Shown piece by piece: positions 25,349 to 34,600 of a stretch of DNA of 64,000 nt (its first letter is position 1; every line of letters begins with the position of its first letter). Below the pieces are notes generated by a model. It did no database searches. It had not been told where the DNA came from and was given only the letters and a program-made list of their open reading frames with translations. Source of the DNA: Phycisphaera sp. (GTDB lineage Bacteria > Planctomycetota > Phycisphaerae > Phycisphaerales > UBA1924); assembly GCA_025916675.1 (NCBI GenBank), contig CP098402.1:677205-741204 (forward strand). The letters run 5' to 3'. Made by a program: the position numbers and the translations under genes.

Positions 25349-26392
25349 TCAGGCTTGCTCGGTGGGCTGCTGAGAATTGCTTGCTTGTTTTTCTTCCGAC
25401 TGCGCGACGATGCGTTCGTACTCCTGCCGGTTCGCACGGTGGTCCATCAGCACGCGTACACGCGCGAGCTGCTCGGCGTCCAGGCGTTCTTCGAGGGCTT
25501 GGCGGACATCACCCAATTGCGTGCGGCGCGAGATGTGGCCCAAGACGAGCATCTGACATTCGAGCAGGGGTAACCACTGCACGATGTCGTCGATGTGCAT
25601 GTGCATGCCAATGCGTGAACGCTTGTGGTGGCCCTTCTCGAAGAACGTGCATTCGGCGATAACCACGCGGGCGGCCCGGATGTCGGACCGCAGCAGGTGG
25701 GATCCTGGTAGGGTATCGCCTGTGTATGCCACTAGGGGCACCTCAAAGCTGCGGGTGATCTCCTCGCCCCGCTTCTTGAGCTCGACGAGCTTCTCCTGGG
25801 GTAGGCCCACGTACTCTTCCTTCAGCTTCGTCCGCTGCTCGTAGGCGACATAGCCCATCGAGGGGGCCGTGTGCTCGGTGTGGAAGCCGCGGAGGAAGTG
25901 ATTGGGCTTGAGTTGGTGGCTCTGGCCGTCTTCGAGCGGGACGAGCTCGTATGGCGTGCGCTGGCGTTCGAGGCCGACGTAGCCCTCAAGCATCTGCCGG
26001 AGGTCGCCCTGGATGCGGGCGTCGCAGACGATCGTGCCGGTGCCCATGCCCTGGAACTGCCGCTGGCTGAGGTAGTACGCGAGCCCGCCGATGTGGTCCA
26101 TGTGGCCGTGGCTGAGGGCGCAGATGGGGCTGGCGAGCATGGGCCGTGGGCAGGCACCCATGTCGAAGCACACGTCGAGCTCGGGCACCTGGATGGCGGT
26201 CGCCTCGCCGGCGATGGAGATGCCCTGGATGCGGTAGGGCGGCGAGTAGATGAATCCCAGTGAGGGCTCACGCGGAGGGGGCTTGGGCAACATGGAACGG
26301 GGGAACCTCGGCCCGATGGGCTGGAAAGGCGCTCGGGCGGCCGGTGGGCCGTCGGGCGCGGGTTTCTCATCAACGATCGAGCGTAGGCCCAA
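25349..26392 (-). CDS. Metallo-beta-lactamase-fold ribonuclease Z-like protein
   Basis: 347 residues as drawn. SHGHMDHIGGLAYYL (about 94-108) is the zinc-binding HxHxDH motif; FHTEHTAPSMGYV (about 168), AYTGDT (about 225) and GHISRRT supply later metal ligands. The closest named family is ribonuclease Z, which trims tRNA 3' ends, though other hydrolase roles are possible. The N-terminal ~30 residues are Pro-rich and may not be translated. The frame opens with TTG at 26392; ATG 26293 is an alternative, without a clear ribosome site. Divergent from the 26425 gene, with only 32 bp between if TTG is used. Confidence 0.82.
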   Translation of the reverse strand: MGLRSIVDEKPAPDGPPAARAPFQPIGPRFPRSMLPKPPPREPSLGFIYSPPYRIQGISIAGEATAIQVPELDVCFDMGACPRPMLASPICALSHGHMDHIGGLAYYLSQRQFQGMGTGTIVCDARIQGDLRQMLEGYVGLERQRTPYELVPLEDGQSHQLKPNHFLRGFHTEHTAPSMGYVAYEQRTKLKEEYVGLPQEKLVELKKRGEEITRSFEVPLVAYTGDTLPGSHLLRSDIRAARVVIAECTFFEKGHHKRSRIGMHMHIDDIVQWLPLLECQMLVLGHISRRTQLGDVRQALEERLDAEQLARVRVLMDHRANRQEYERIVAQSEEKQASNSQQPTEQA

Positions 26393-26413
26393 TCACGATG
26401 GGGCAGGGTCGCG

Positions 26414-26419
26414 TACGCT
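26414..26419 (+). promoter_or_regulatory. -10 element for leaderless start at 26425
   Basis: TACGCT ends 5 nt before ATG 26425. No Shine-Dalgarno sequence is present. Confidence 0.5.
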
Positions 26420-26424
26420 GGGCC

Positions 26425-27249
26425 ATGACGACGCCCGAACAGCCCGAGAGCCGAGCCGCGGAACCGGTTGAGACCCAAACCGGCGACAAGCCCAAGGAGG
26501 GTCTTTTCGCGTTCTTCAAGCGGCTGGGGCCGGCGGGGTTTCTTGCACTCGCGTGGACGGCGATGCCGCCACTTGGCGGGTTCCTGCTTCTCGCATACAT
26601 CGGGGACATCTCGGATTGGTTGCAAGCGCATCAGACAGAGGGGATAGTGCTGTACGCGGTGATCTTTATGTTCAGCGCGGGGTTTGGGGCTCTGCCGACC
26701 TACTCGCAGGCGTTGCTGGGTGGATGGGCGTTCGGGCCCGTGGTGGGCTTCCTGGCGGCTTGGGCCGGATTCGCCGGGGCGTCGATCGTGGGCTACACCA
26801 TCGCACGCACCGTGTCGCGACGGCGTGTTGAACGCATGATCGAGGAAAATCCCAAGGCGAGAGCCGTGCGCGATGCGCTCATAGGCCACGGCATGCTGCG
26901 AACGACGGCTATCGTGGCGCTCCTCCGCGTGCCACCGAACTCGCCCTTTGCGCTCACAAATCTGGCGATGGCGGCTTCGGGTGTCAGGCTCGTGCCGTAT
27001 GTCATCGGGACGGCGCTCGGCATGGCCCCGCGTACGTTTGCCGCGGTGTGGCTCGCCGCCGAGGGCGCCAAGCGGGGCGACAATCTCGTGGACTTGTTCA
27101 AGCGCGACACGCTGCAGATCGTGATCGCACTAGCGGTCACGTTTGCCGTGCTCGGCGTAATCGGATTCATTGCCAAGAAGGCGCTGGCCAAGGTCACCGA
27201 GGCCCAGCCGAAGCCCGTCGATGCCGTCGAGCCCGATCAGGGAAGCTGA
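26425..27249 (+). CDS. VTT-domain (TVP38/DedA-like) membrane protein
   Basis: A 274-residue integral membrane protein with about five to six hydrophobic segments. The centre fits the VTT/SNARE-associated fold: FSAGFGALPTYSQALLGGWAFG (key FGALPT...GGWAFG, about 95-115), GFLAAWAGFAGASIVGYTIAR (about 119) and LLRVPPNSPFALTNLAMAASG (key RVPPNSPF, about 175). Relatives are linked to lipid scrambling or membrane homeostasis. The N-terminus is a soluble Glu/Thr-rich arm. Start at 26425 is set by the -10 spacing; a frame opening at 26260 overlaps the divergent gene. Its stop overlaps the end of the convergent kinase gene by 13 bp. Confidence 0.82.
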   Translation: MTTPEQPESRAAEPVETQTGDKPKEGLFAFFKRLGPAGFLALAWTAMPPLGGFLLLAYIGDISDWLQAHQTEGIVLYAVIFMFSAGFGALPTYSQALLGGWAFGPVVGFLAAWAGFAGASIVGYTIARTVSRRRVERMIEENPKARAVRDALIGHGMLRTTAIVALLRVPPNSPFALTNLAMAASGVRLVPYVIGTALGMAPRTFAAVWLAAEGAKRGDNLVDLFKRDTLQIVIALAVTFAVLGVIGFIAKKALAKVTEAQPKPVDAVEPDQGS

Positions 27250-29510
27250 CGCAAAGCGCGGAGGATGGATTCGCCAGCGTCGCCCTTGGCCCGCATCAGG
27301 GGATGGGCGATGGTGGCGTCCCGCTCGTCGGCGGCGATCCAGTAGAGCGCGTCGACGCCGTGGTGCTCGTGGACCCAGGCCTTGAGCTTCTTCGAACCGT
27401 GGTCCGACCGGGGGTCTGCCATGCCCAGGTCCGCACGGAGGTGGGCCAGCAGATCGGTGACGTGTTCGAGCTCACCCTCGTCGGCGTTGTGGGCGTCGAG
27501 AACCTTGACACCAGCGGCTCGCAGGGCGGCCAGGCGGTGCTCGAGCATCGCGCGCTCTTCGAGCGAGAGGCCGGTGGCGTCGCGGATGACCAGGAGCGTG
27601 CCGTCCATGCCGTGCTTGGTGGCCTGACCGACGGCCTGGCGGAGCTTGACGGCGAGTTCGGCGGGAGATTCGAAGCGACGGGCGTGGTCGGGCGCGTCGG
27701 GGGCTGGAGGTGCGGTGATGACGCGCCGGCCTCCTTCGTAGGGTGTGCGATCGTTCGTCGTGTACCCGATCGTGATGAGCGCGGCGGCGACGGCGGGCAG
27801 CACCACGAGGATGATGGCCAGGCCGATGCCGAAGCGCGCACCACCGGACTTGTGGCCCTTGCTTGTGAGGCCGCGGCGGCGCGCGTGGGCGCGATTTCGG
27901 CGGTCATGGGCGCGCTGGCGGGCGGCGGCGACCTGCTCGCCGGCCCGGCGCTTGCTGGTGTTGCCGGGCATGGGCGGGGCGCTGGCCCGCACGAAGGCGG
28001 GCGCGGGTGTGCCAACGCTCACCGGCACGTCGGCCATCGGGCGATTGGGGTCGTCGCTGCTGACGGTGAAGCTGCCCGACCACCAGTTGAGCACGCGGAT
28101 GTGCGCTGGCTTGGGCTTGGCACTTGCGTCGGCCTTCTCGTCGGGCATCGGCGGCGGCGGCGCGTGGTGGGCGACCGGTGAGACGGCACGAGGATCGTCG
28201 ACCTGATCGGCATCCATCGCCGACGCGACGGCCGAGCCGCCGCCCATGCTGGGCAGTTCCGCGGGCTTGATGGCGAACATGTCTTGCGAGGCCAGCACGT
28301 GCTGCACGTCGGCGAGCATCTCACCGGCCGAGCGGTAGCGCTTGTCGTAGTCGGTCATGGACCGGCGGACGATCCAGCGGATGGCCTCGGGGCACGGCTG
28401 GCTGATGCGGCTAAGCCCGCCGTGGGCCGGGAAGCTGTTCTCGACCATTGAATAGAGCACGGCTCCCGCGCCGTACACGTCGAAGCGTTCGCCGTCGACC
28501 TCGTTGACCTTCACGCCGCGGAGGGCCATGCGGACCATCTCCGGGTCGCGGAAGTACTCGGTGCCGTGGGTGGTCAGGGTCATGGCCGAGCGGAGGTGGG
28601 TGATGAGCCCGAAGTCGACCAGGCGGGCGCGATCGCCGTCGACGATGATGTTGTCGGGCTTGACGTCCTTGTGCCACAGCCCGCCGGCGTGGTAGGCGGC
28701 CAGGGTGTCGAGCAGGTCACGCGAGTATCCGAGCACGGTGCGCATGTCGCGCTTGCTCAGGCCCTTGGCGCCGGTCATGGCGTGCATCTGCTGGGTCACG
28801 CGCGTGAGCGACTCGCCTGGCGCGTAGCGCATGACGTAGAAGAACCGCTCGTCGGTGAGCTGGTGCTCGAGCACGAGGCCCATCTTGCGGGCCGATTCGA
28901 GGCTGCGGCTCTCGCGGACGATCTGCGGGAGGCTCGAGCCCTCGCGCAGGTGGAACGACTTGATGACGACCTGCTCTACCTCACCGATGCCCTGGCGCAG
29001 GAACGAGCCGCGCTTGCGCTCGTCGGGTGTGGCCAGGTAGAGCTTGCCGCCCGAGCCGCCGCCGGGCAGCGAGCCGGTGACCTGGTAGCCCTCGAACGCG
29101 CCTGTGCGGCGGCTTGGCTTGTCGGGGCCCGGCGCGGCCGCGACCATTTCTGGCAAACGGCGCTCGATCCCCTCGGTCAGCGGAGTGAGGCAGAACAGCC
29201 GGGCGGGGTGCCCGATGACAAGACGGTAGAGGGCGGCGCCGAACGTGCGGACCTCGCCGGCCACGCCCTTGCCGAAGTGCCCTGCGGCCGACCAGCGGCC
29301 GATGATGATGTTGGCGACCACCAGCAGGCTGAGGATGGGCACCATGATGAGGATGCCGATGAGGCGCAGCACGTCGCCGATCATGCCGAAGACGAACGTG
29401 AACACCTGCTTGATAATGAAGATGAAGCCCTTGAAGAGGAAGGCGATGATGACGACCGCCGCCGGGATGAGCAGCAGGATGGCAATGATCAGCAGCAACG
29501 GGGTGGTCAT
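27237..29510 (-). CDS. Membrane Ser/Thr protein kinase (Hanks type)
   Basis: 757 residues. Two hydrophobic N-terminal segments (about 3-65) are followed by a kinase domain at about 140-410: glycine loop GSLPGGGSGGKLYLA, VVIKSF lysine, WHKDVKPDNIIVDG catalytic loop, VDFGLITHL metal-binding DFG, and HGTEYFRDPE in the activation segment. All catalytic residues are present. A Pro/Lys-rich linker leads to another TM helix (about 590-612, IGLAIILVVLPAVAAALITIG), then a C-terminal domain of about 140 residues that I do not recognise and that may sense signals outside the membrane. AGGAGG six nt before the ATG. Downstream of, and probably cotranscribed with, the sigma factor at 29547. Confidence 0.92.
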   Translation of the reverse strand: MTTPLLLIIAILLLIPAAVVIIAFLFKGFIFIIKQVFTFVFGMIGDVLRLIGILIMVPILSLLVVANIIIGRWSAAGHFGKGVAGEVRTFGAALYRLVIGHPARLFCLTPLTEGIERRLPEMVAAAPGPDKPSRRTGAFEGYQVTGSLPGGGSGGKLYLATPDERKRGSFLRQGIGEVEQVVIKSFHLREGSSLPQIVRESRSLESARKMGLVLEHQLTDERFFYVMRYAPGESLTRVTQQMHAMTGAKGLSKRDMRTVLGYSRDLLDTLAAYHAGGLWHKDVKPDNIIVDGDRARLVDFGLITHLRSAMTLTTHGTEYFRDPEMVRMALRGVKVNEVDGERFDVYGAGAVLYSMVENSFPAHGGLSRISQPCPEAIRWIVRRSMTDYDKRYRSAGEMLADVQHVLASQDMFAIKPAELPSMGGGSAVASAMDADQVDDPRAVSPVAHHAPPPPMPDEKADASAKPKPAHIRVLNWWSGSFTVSSDDPNRPMADVPVSVGTPAPAFVRASAPPMPGNTSKRRAGEQVAAARQRAHDRRNRAHARRRGLTSKGHKSGGARFGIGLAIILVVLPAVAAALITIGYTTNDRTPYEGGRRVITAPPAPDAPDHARRFESPAELAVKLRQAVGQATKHGMDGTLLVIRDATGLSLEERAMLEHRLAALRAAGVKVLDAHNADEGELEHVTDLLAHLRADLGMADPRSDHGSKKLKAWVHEHHGVDALYWIAADERDATIAHPLMRAKGDAGESILRALRQLP

Positions 29511-29546
29511 CTGGGGCCTCCTAGCCGACCGGGGGGAGGTTTCCGG

Positions 29547-30302
29547 TCAGCCTTCTAACGCCGCCTGTTCGTCCTTCTGGCGGAGCTCGGCCTGCCGGTG
29601 GTAGATCTCGGCGATGGCCTCGTCGAACAGGTCGTCGTCAGCCTTTGTCGGATTGAGGTCGAGCCCGTTTCGCGCGGCTTCGTCCAATTCGTCCTCTGTG
29701 AAGCTGAATTGCTGGACCATCGCGCGGGATCGCAGGCGGACCATGTCTCGGACCTTGGCCAGGCGTCGGCTGACGGTCGGCTCGCTGACACCGAGCTGGG
29801 CGGCCACGTCGCGGCCGGTGGATCCGTCCAGGACGCGCATGCGGTAGATGGAAAAATCGACAAACTCGGCCTCGTGCTCGACGGCCCGCAGGGCGGCCTC
29901 GATCTTGGCCCGGAAGACGGAGGCCTCATACTCGGCGTCGGCCCCGACGCTCGAGGGCATGGTGGCCCAGCGTTCGTCAAGGGCCACGGCCTTCTTGCCC
30001 GAGCCCCGCTTCTGGGCCATGCGGCGGTCGATCTCGTCGCCCAGCACGTGCTTGGCGATGGCCAGCAGCCACGTGCTGAACCGGGCCCCGCGGCTGGGGT
30101 CGTAGCGGTCGATGGAGCCGCTCAGGGCGGCCAGGGTCTCCTGGGAGAGGTCGCGGACGGTCTCGACGCCGATACGGCCCTTGCCCCAGCGGGTGAGCTG
30201 GGTGCGAACGACCGGGCCGAAGGTTTCCCACAGCTCGAACCAGGCGGCCTCGTCGTTGTTTCTGAGTCGCCCGATAAAGTCTGTGGTGACAGAATGCAGC
30301 AT
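29547..30302 (-). CDS. ECF-type RNA polymerase sigma factor adjacent to membrane kinase
   Basis: 251 residues. Region 2 (about 8-90): FIGRLRNNDEAAWFELWETF, then VRDLSQETLAAL and FSTWLLAIAKHVLGDEIDRR. Region 4 (about 150-195): YRMRVLDGSTGRDVAAQLGVSEPTVSRRL, with the helix-turn-helix DVAAQLGVSEPTVSRRL. A 55-residue acidic C-terminal extension follows. ECF factors encoded beside Ser/Thr kinases are a recognised planctomycete arrangement, where kinase action replaces an anti-sigma factor. Here the kinase gene starts 36 bp after the sigma gene ends, same strand. Control by phosphorylation is inferred. Confidence 0.88.
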   Translation of the reverse strand: MLHSVTTDFIGRLRNNDEAAWFELWETFGPVVRTQLTRWGKGRIGVETVRDLSQETLAALSGSIDRYDPSRGARFSTWLLAIAKHVLGDEIDRRMAQKRGSGKKAVALDERWATMPSSVGADAEYEASVFRAKIEAALRAVEHEAEFVDFSIYRMRVLDGSTGRDVAAQLGVSEPTVSRRLAKVRDMVRLRSRAMVQQFSFTEDELDEAARNGLDLNPTKADDDLFDEAIAEIYHRQAELRQKDEQAALEG

Positions 30303-30641
30303 CCACGAATCCCCTGAGTCCTCTTGCTCGGCGGGGCGCGATGGAACGCTCGCCCCCCTCCATTATGACGCGCTTTCGGCGTTCGTGGTTCAGAAACCGG
30401 CCTCGGCGTCCTCTATTGGCTTAATTGGGATTCATGAAGGTCCGCTTCCTGCCAATTGTGGCGGGATGGGGGTGGTTTGGGAGTTTGGCGTGAAATGCGG
30501 CGGGGCGGCTTCCCAACAAGTCCGGTGACAGAGCGAGCGGCCCCTGAAGGGATGGGCCGACGCTCGCCGGGTGATTCGGACAGGGGCCAGCGTCCCGCGA
30601 ATCAGCCGGAAACGACGAACGATTTTACAGGAGGTCGGCAC
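30303..30641. other. Divergent promoter region between sigma factor and coiled-coil protein
   Basis: 339 bp without a convincing gene. An open frame runs through its right half into the 30642 gene but has no coding character, and AGGAGG decides the start at 30642. An A/T-richer patch near 30415-30470 is the likeliest promoter zone; I could not assign boxes. Confidence 0.45.
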
Positions 30642-31559
30642 ATGCCATTCGTCAAGACCATCATTCGCGTCGGCGTCATCGGGACCCTCGTGGGCGGCGG
30701 CCTGATCGCCGTGGCCGGCCCCGAGCGTGTCGGGGCGGCCCTCAGCCAGGCCCGTGATACCGTGAACGAGACCATCGATCGCAACATCGACGACCCGGTG
30801 AAGATGCGGGCCCAGCTCCGCAAGCTCGAGGCCCAGTACCCCGAGCGGATCGCCCGCGTCCGCCAGGATCTGGCAACCCTCGACGCGCAGACCGCCGAGT
30901 ACGAGCGTGAGCTCGCCGTGGCAGACCGCGTGGTCGAGCTGGCCGAGGCCGACCTGGCAGCCATCGACGGCATCTTCGCCAAGGCCCAGGACGTTCGGGC
31001 CGAGGCCGGCCACGGCGTGATCATCCGCGTGAGCTTCAACGGCTCGAAGATGGACCTGAGCGACGCCGAAGCCAAGAAAGTCCAGATCGTCAAGACGCGT
31101 GACGCGTACCTCGCCGAGTCCCACTCGATCGCCGGCGACATCGACTTGCTCGACCAGCAACGCGAGCGTCTAAGCGACTTGCTCGTGAAGCTCGAGGGCG
31201 AGAAGGCGCAGTTCCAGAGCGAGCTGTGGAGGCTCAACCAGCAGATCGACGCGATCGCCCGCAACGAGCGGATGATCGACATGATGGAAGCCCGCCAGCA
31301 GACCCTCGACGAGCTCGGCCCGTACAAGGCCCACAGCATCGATCAGGTGAAGGATCGCCTGGCGCAGCTCCGGGCCCAGCAGGAGCAGAAGCTCCAGAGC
31401 CTGGCCTCGGGCGAGAAGGGCCTGAGCTACGAGGATCGCGCCAAGGCCAGCATCGGTGGCCAGCGGCTTCCGAGCCACGATCGCGTGATCGAGATCGAAC
31501 CGACGATCATCGACATCCCCGAGATCGAGGCGCAAGAGACCCGCGGCCGGGTGTATTGA
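30642..31559 (+). CDS. Membrane-anchored coiled-coil envelope protein
   Basis: A 305-residue protein. One hydrophobic N-terminal segment (about 8-24, VGVIGTLVGGGLIAVAG) acts as membrane anchor or uncleaved signal. The rest is helical and charged, with two long coiled-coil stretches (about 50-115, KMRAQLRKLEAQYPERIARV onwards, and about 165-250) dominated by Leu/Ala/Glu/Arg/Gln heptads. It has no catalytic motif. Proteins of this design are common in planctomycetes; I infer a structural or tethering role in the periplasm. ACAGGAGGTCGGCAC before the ATG is a strong ribosome site. A clear terminator follows. Confidence 0.8.
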   Translation: MPFVKTIIRVGVIGTLVGGGLIAVAGPERVGAALSQARDTVNETIDRNIDDPVKMRAQLRKLEAQYPERIARVRQDLATLDAQTAEYERELAVADRVVELAEADLAAIDGIFAKAQDVRAEAGHGVIIRVSFNGSKMDLSDAEAKKVQIVKTRDAYLAESHSIAGDIDLLDQQRERLSDLLVKLEGEKAQFQSELWRLNQQIDAIARNERMIDMMEARQQTLDELGPYKAHSIDQVKDRLAQLRAQQEQKLQSLASGEKGLSYEDRAKASIGGQRLPSHDRVIEIEPTIIDIPEIEAQETRGRVY

Positions 31560-31581
31560 TCCGGCGGAACAATTCGGAATC

Positions 31582-31618
31582 AACGAGCCCCTCGCGCGAG
31601 CAAGGGGCTCGTTTTGTT
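31582..31618 (+). terminator. Intrinsic terminator of the 30642 gene
   Basis: AACGAGCCCCT (31582-31592) pairs perfectly with AGGGGCTCGTT (31603-31613) and is followed by TTGTTT. The best terminator in the window. It overlaps a larger inverted repeat. Confidence 0.85.
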
Positions 31619-31656
31619 TGGGCGTCCATTCCCATCGCTCGCGCGAGGGGCTCGTT
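31582..31656. repeat. 20-bp perfect inverted repeat with embedded terminator
   Basis: Positions 31582-31601 (beginning AACGAGCCCC) are the exact reverse complement of 31637-31656, 35 bp apart. The left arm also forms the terminator stem with 31603-31613, so two mutually exclusive hairpins exist. It lies between the convergent 30642 gene and putA, so it may serve both. Confidence 0.8.
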
Positions 31657-31670
31657 GGGTGGCGGTTGAT

Positions 31671-34600
31671 TTAGAGCTCGGGCGCGAAGCCGCGGCGCAT
31701 GGTGTTCTCGCAGCTTGCGCGGGGCTCGACGAACTGGAGCAGGTAGTCGGCCCCGCCGGCCTTGCTGCCCACGCCCGACATGCCGAAGCCGCCGAAGGGC
31801 TGGCGGGCGACGAGGGCGCCGGTGGTGCCGCGGTTGATATAGAGGTTGCCCACGCGGAAGTCTTGCTTGGCCTTCTCGATGTGCGTTGGCTTGCGGGTGA
31901 AGACGCCGCCGGTGAGCTTGTAGGGGTGGTTGTTGGCAATCTTCAGCGCCTCGTCGTAGCTGCTCGCGTGCATGATGGCGAGCACGGGGCCGAAGACCTC
32001 CTGGCGGGCGAGGGCGTTGTCGGGCGTGACGCCGCTGAAGATGTGGGGGCCGACGTAGGGCTTGCCGACCGACTGCTCGAGACCGTCGGGGGCTTGCATC
32101 GCCAGTTCGAGCTTCAGGCCTTCCTGCTTGGCCGTGTCGATATGGCGGCGGATGTTGGTCGCGGCTTCGTCGTCGATGACCGGGCCCACGTCGGTGCCGG
32201 GCTTGGTTGGGTCGCCGATGATCAGCGAGGCGGTGCTGGCGACGAGGCGGCGGATGAAGGTCTGGGTGTGCTCGCCCTGGGGTCCTTGCGGATCGACGAC
32301 GATGCAGCGGCTGGCGGCGCTGCACTTCTGGCCCTGGAAGCCGAAGGCGCTCAGGCGCACGCCGAGCACGGCCTCGTCGAGGTCGGCGCTGCTATCGACG
32401 ATGATGGCGTTCTTGCCGCCCATCTCGCAGACGACCTTCTTGACGTGCTGCTGCTCCTCGGGTGTGACGCCGGCTGCCTTGATGATGTCGAGCCCCACGG
32501 CCTTGCTGCCGGTGAAGCAGAGGATGGCCACGCGCGGGTCGCGGACGAGGGCGGCGCCGGTGGTCTCGCCCGGAGCGGGGCAGAAGTGCAGAACTTCTGA
32601 ACCGAGCTTCAGTCCGACTTCTTCGCAAAGGGCGCCGTACAGAATATCAAACAGGATGCTCGCGATCGCGGGTGTCTGCTCGGCGGGCTTGAGGATCACC
32701 GTGTTTCCCGTGACCAGCGCGGCGGTGGTCATGCCGCAGGCGATGGCCAGGGGGAAGTTCCACGGGCTGATGACCACGGCGACGCCGCGGGGCTGGTACC
32801 AAGTCTCGTCGAGCTCGCCGATGAAGCGGCCCAGGCGGTGGCGGTCGAAGAGCGAGACGGCCTGACGGGCGTAGTACTCGCAGAAGTCGATGGCCTCGGC
32901 CACGTCGCCGTCGGCGTTGCGCCAGTCCTTGCCGTTTTCTTTGATGATGATGCCCGAGAGTTCGTCGCGACGCTCGCGCATGGTTTGGGCCGCGCGGGTG
33001 AGGACGGCGGCGCGCTTGCGCGGGTCGGCGTCGCGCCAAGCAGGGAAGGCGGCCTCGGCCTGGCGCACCATGTCACTCGCTTGCTCGGGCGTGTGGTCGT
33101 TGGCGACGCTGGGCACACTGGCAACTTGCACGGCCCTGGCGAAGCGGTCGCGGACGTTCTTGCGGGAGAAGTCGTGCAGTTGCGCGGTGGTGAAGGCCTT
33201 GCCGTCGCCGACCAATGGGTCGGCGTTGCTCAGGTGGTGGCGCTCGGCGGCCATCTTGTAGAGGTCGTCGATGGCGGTGGGGTCGCCCGCGCGGGGGGCG
33301 GGGCGGGCCAGCAGCACCTTCTCGTCGGCCTCGTCGAGGAAGCCGGCCTTGAGCCAGCTCTCGTTGCTGGTGTTCTCGAGCAGGCGGCGGACGAGGTAGG
33401 CCATGCCGGGGATCATCTCGCCCACGGGCACGTACTCGCGGATGCGCAGGCCCATGTCGCTGGCGGCGTGTTTGAGCTGGTCGGCCATGCCGTGGAGCAT
33501 CTGCAGCTCGGTGGCAGCGCGGGGCAGGCCCTTGCTGTCGGCATACGCGAGCGCGGCGGCGATCGAGCGGACGTTGTGGCTGCCCAGCGCTAGCTTCACG
33601 CCGCCCGAGCCGCTGTCCAGGTGCGTCGGGCCCATGCCGCTGGCTTCGGGCGCCACCGGGCAGTGGTCCAGGAACACCTTGCACATGTCCTCGAAGCACT
33701 GGTCGGTCTGCCACTTGGCGTTCCAGACCGGGCACGGCCAGCCCTCCTGCTCGGCGTGGATGGTCTCGCTGTCCCAGTAAGCACCCTTCACGAGGCGGAC
33801 CGTCACGATGCGGCCGGTGCGCTGGGCCCACTCGCTGACGCGCTGCGCGTCGGCCACGCCGCTCTTGAGGTACGCCTGCATCGCAAGGCCCGCCTGGAAG
33901 TCGACGGCTTCGCAGCAGCGGAAGAACAGCTCGAGGGTCAGGTCCTTCAGAGCAAAGTGCTCCATGTCGAAGTTGACGAAGACGCCGCGATCGCGGGCGG
34001 ATTCGAGGATGGGCACCAGGCGGGTCATCAGGTCCTGGATGGCCCCTTCGGTGTCGATGGGGTCGGCCTTGGCGCTCAGGCTGCTGATCTTGATCGAGAC
34101 GTTGGTGCGCGGGATGCCGCCCAGGTGGTCACGCTCCAGGCGGTCGTTCTTCTTCCAGCCCGACACGTCCTCGGGTAGGTTCTCGATGAGGTCGAGGTAC
34201 TTGGCCCTGTACGCGTCGGCCTCCTCGTCGCTCACGCAGGCCTCGCCGAGGAGGTCCACGCTAAAGGCGATGCCGTTCTCCCAGAGCTTCTTCAGGCCGG
34301 GCAGGGCGCTCCTGGCGTCGGTGCCGGCGATGAACTTCTTGCCCATGCCCTCGATCTGGCCCGAGATCGTCTTGGTCATCAGGCCCTTGGCCAGGCTGCC
34401 GGCCTTCAGCCCCAGGTCCATGCCGGCTGGCATGGTGACGTGGTCCTGGTCGAGGTAATCGATCAGGTGCTCGTGCACCATCTCCGGCGTGGTCAGCACG
34501 GGGAAGGTGTCCACGAAGCGGAACATCTCGACCTTGAAGCCGTGGTCACGCATCGACCAGTCCATGAGCTTGTCGGAATAGAACGACTTGCTCAAGAGCC

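Noticed and set aside
28566-29558. 330-codon plus-strand frame across the kinase gene
   Set aside because: Antisense to the catalytic kinase domain; no independent motifs or ribosome site.
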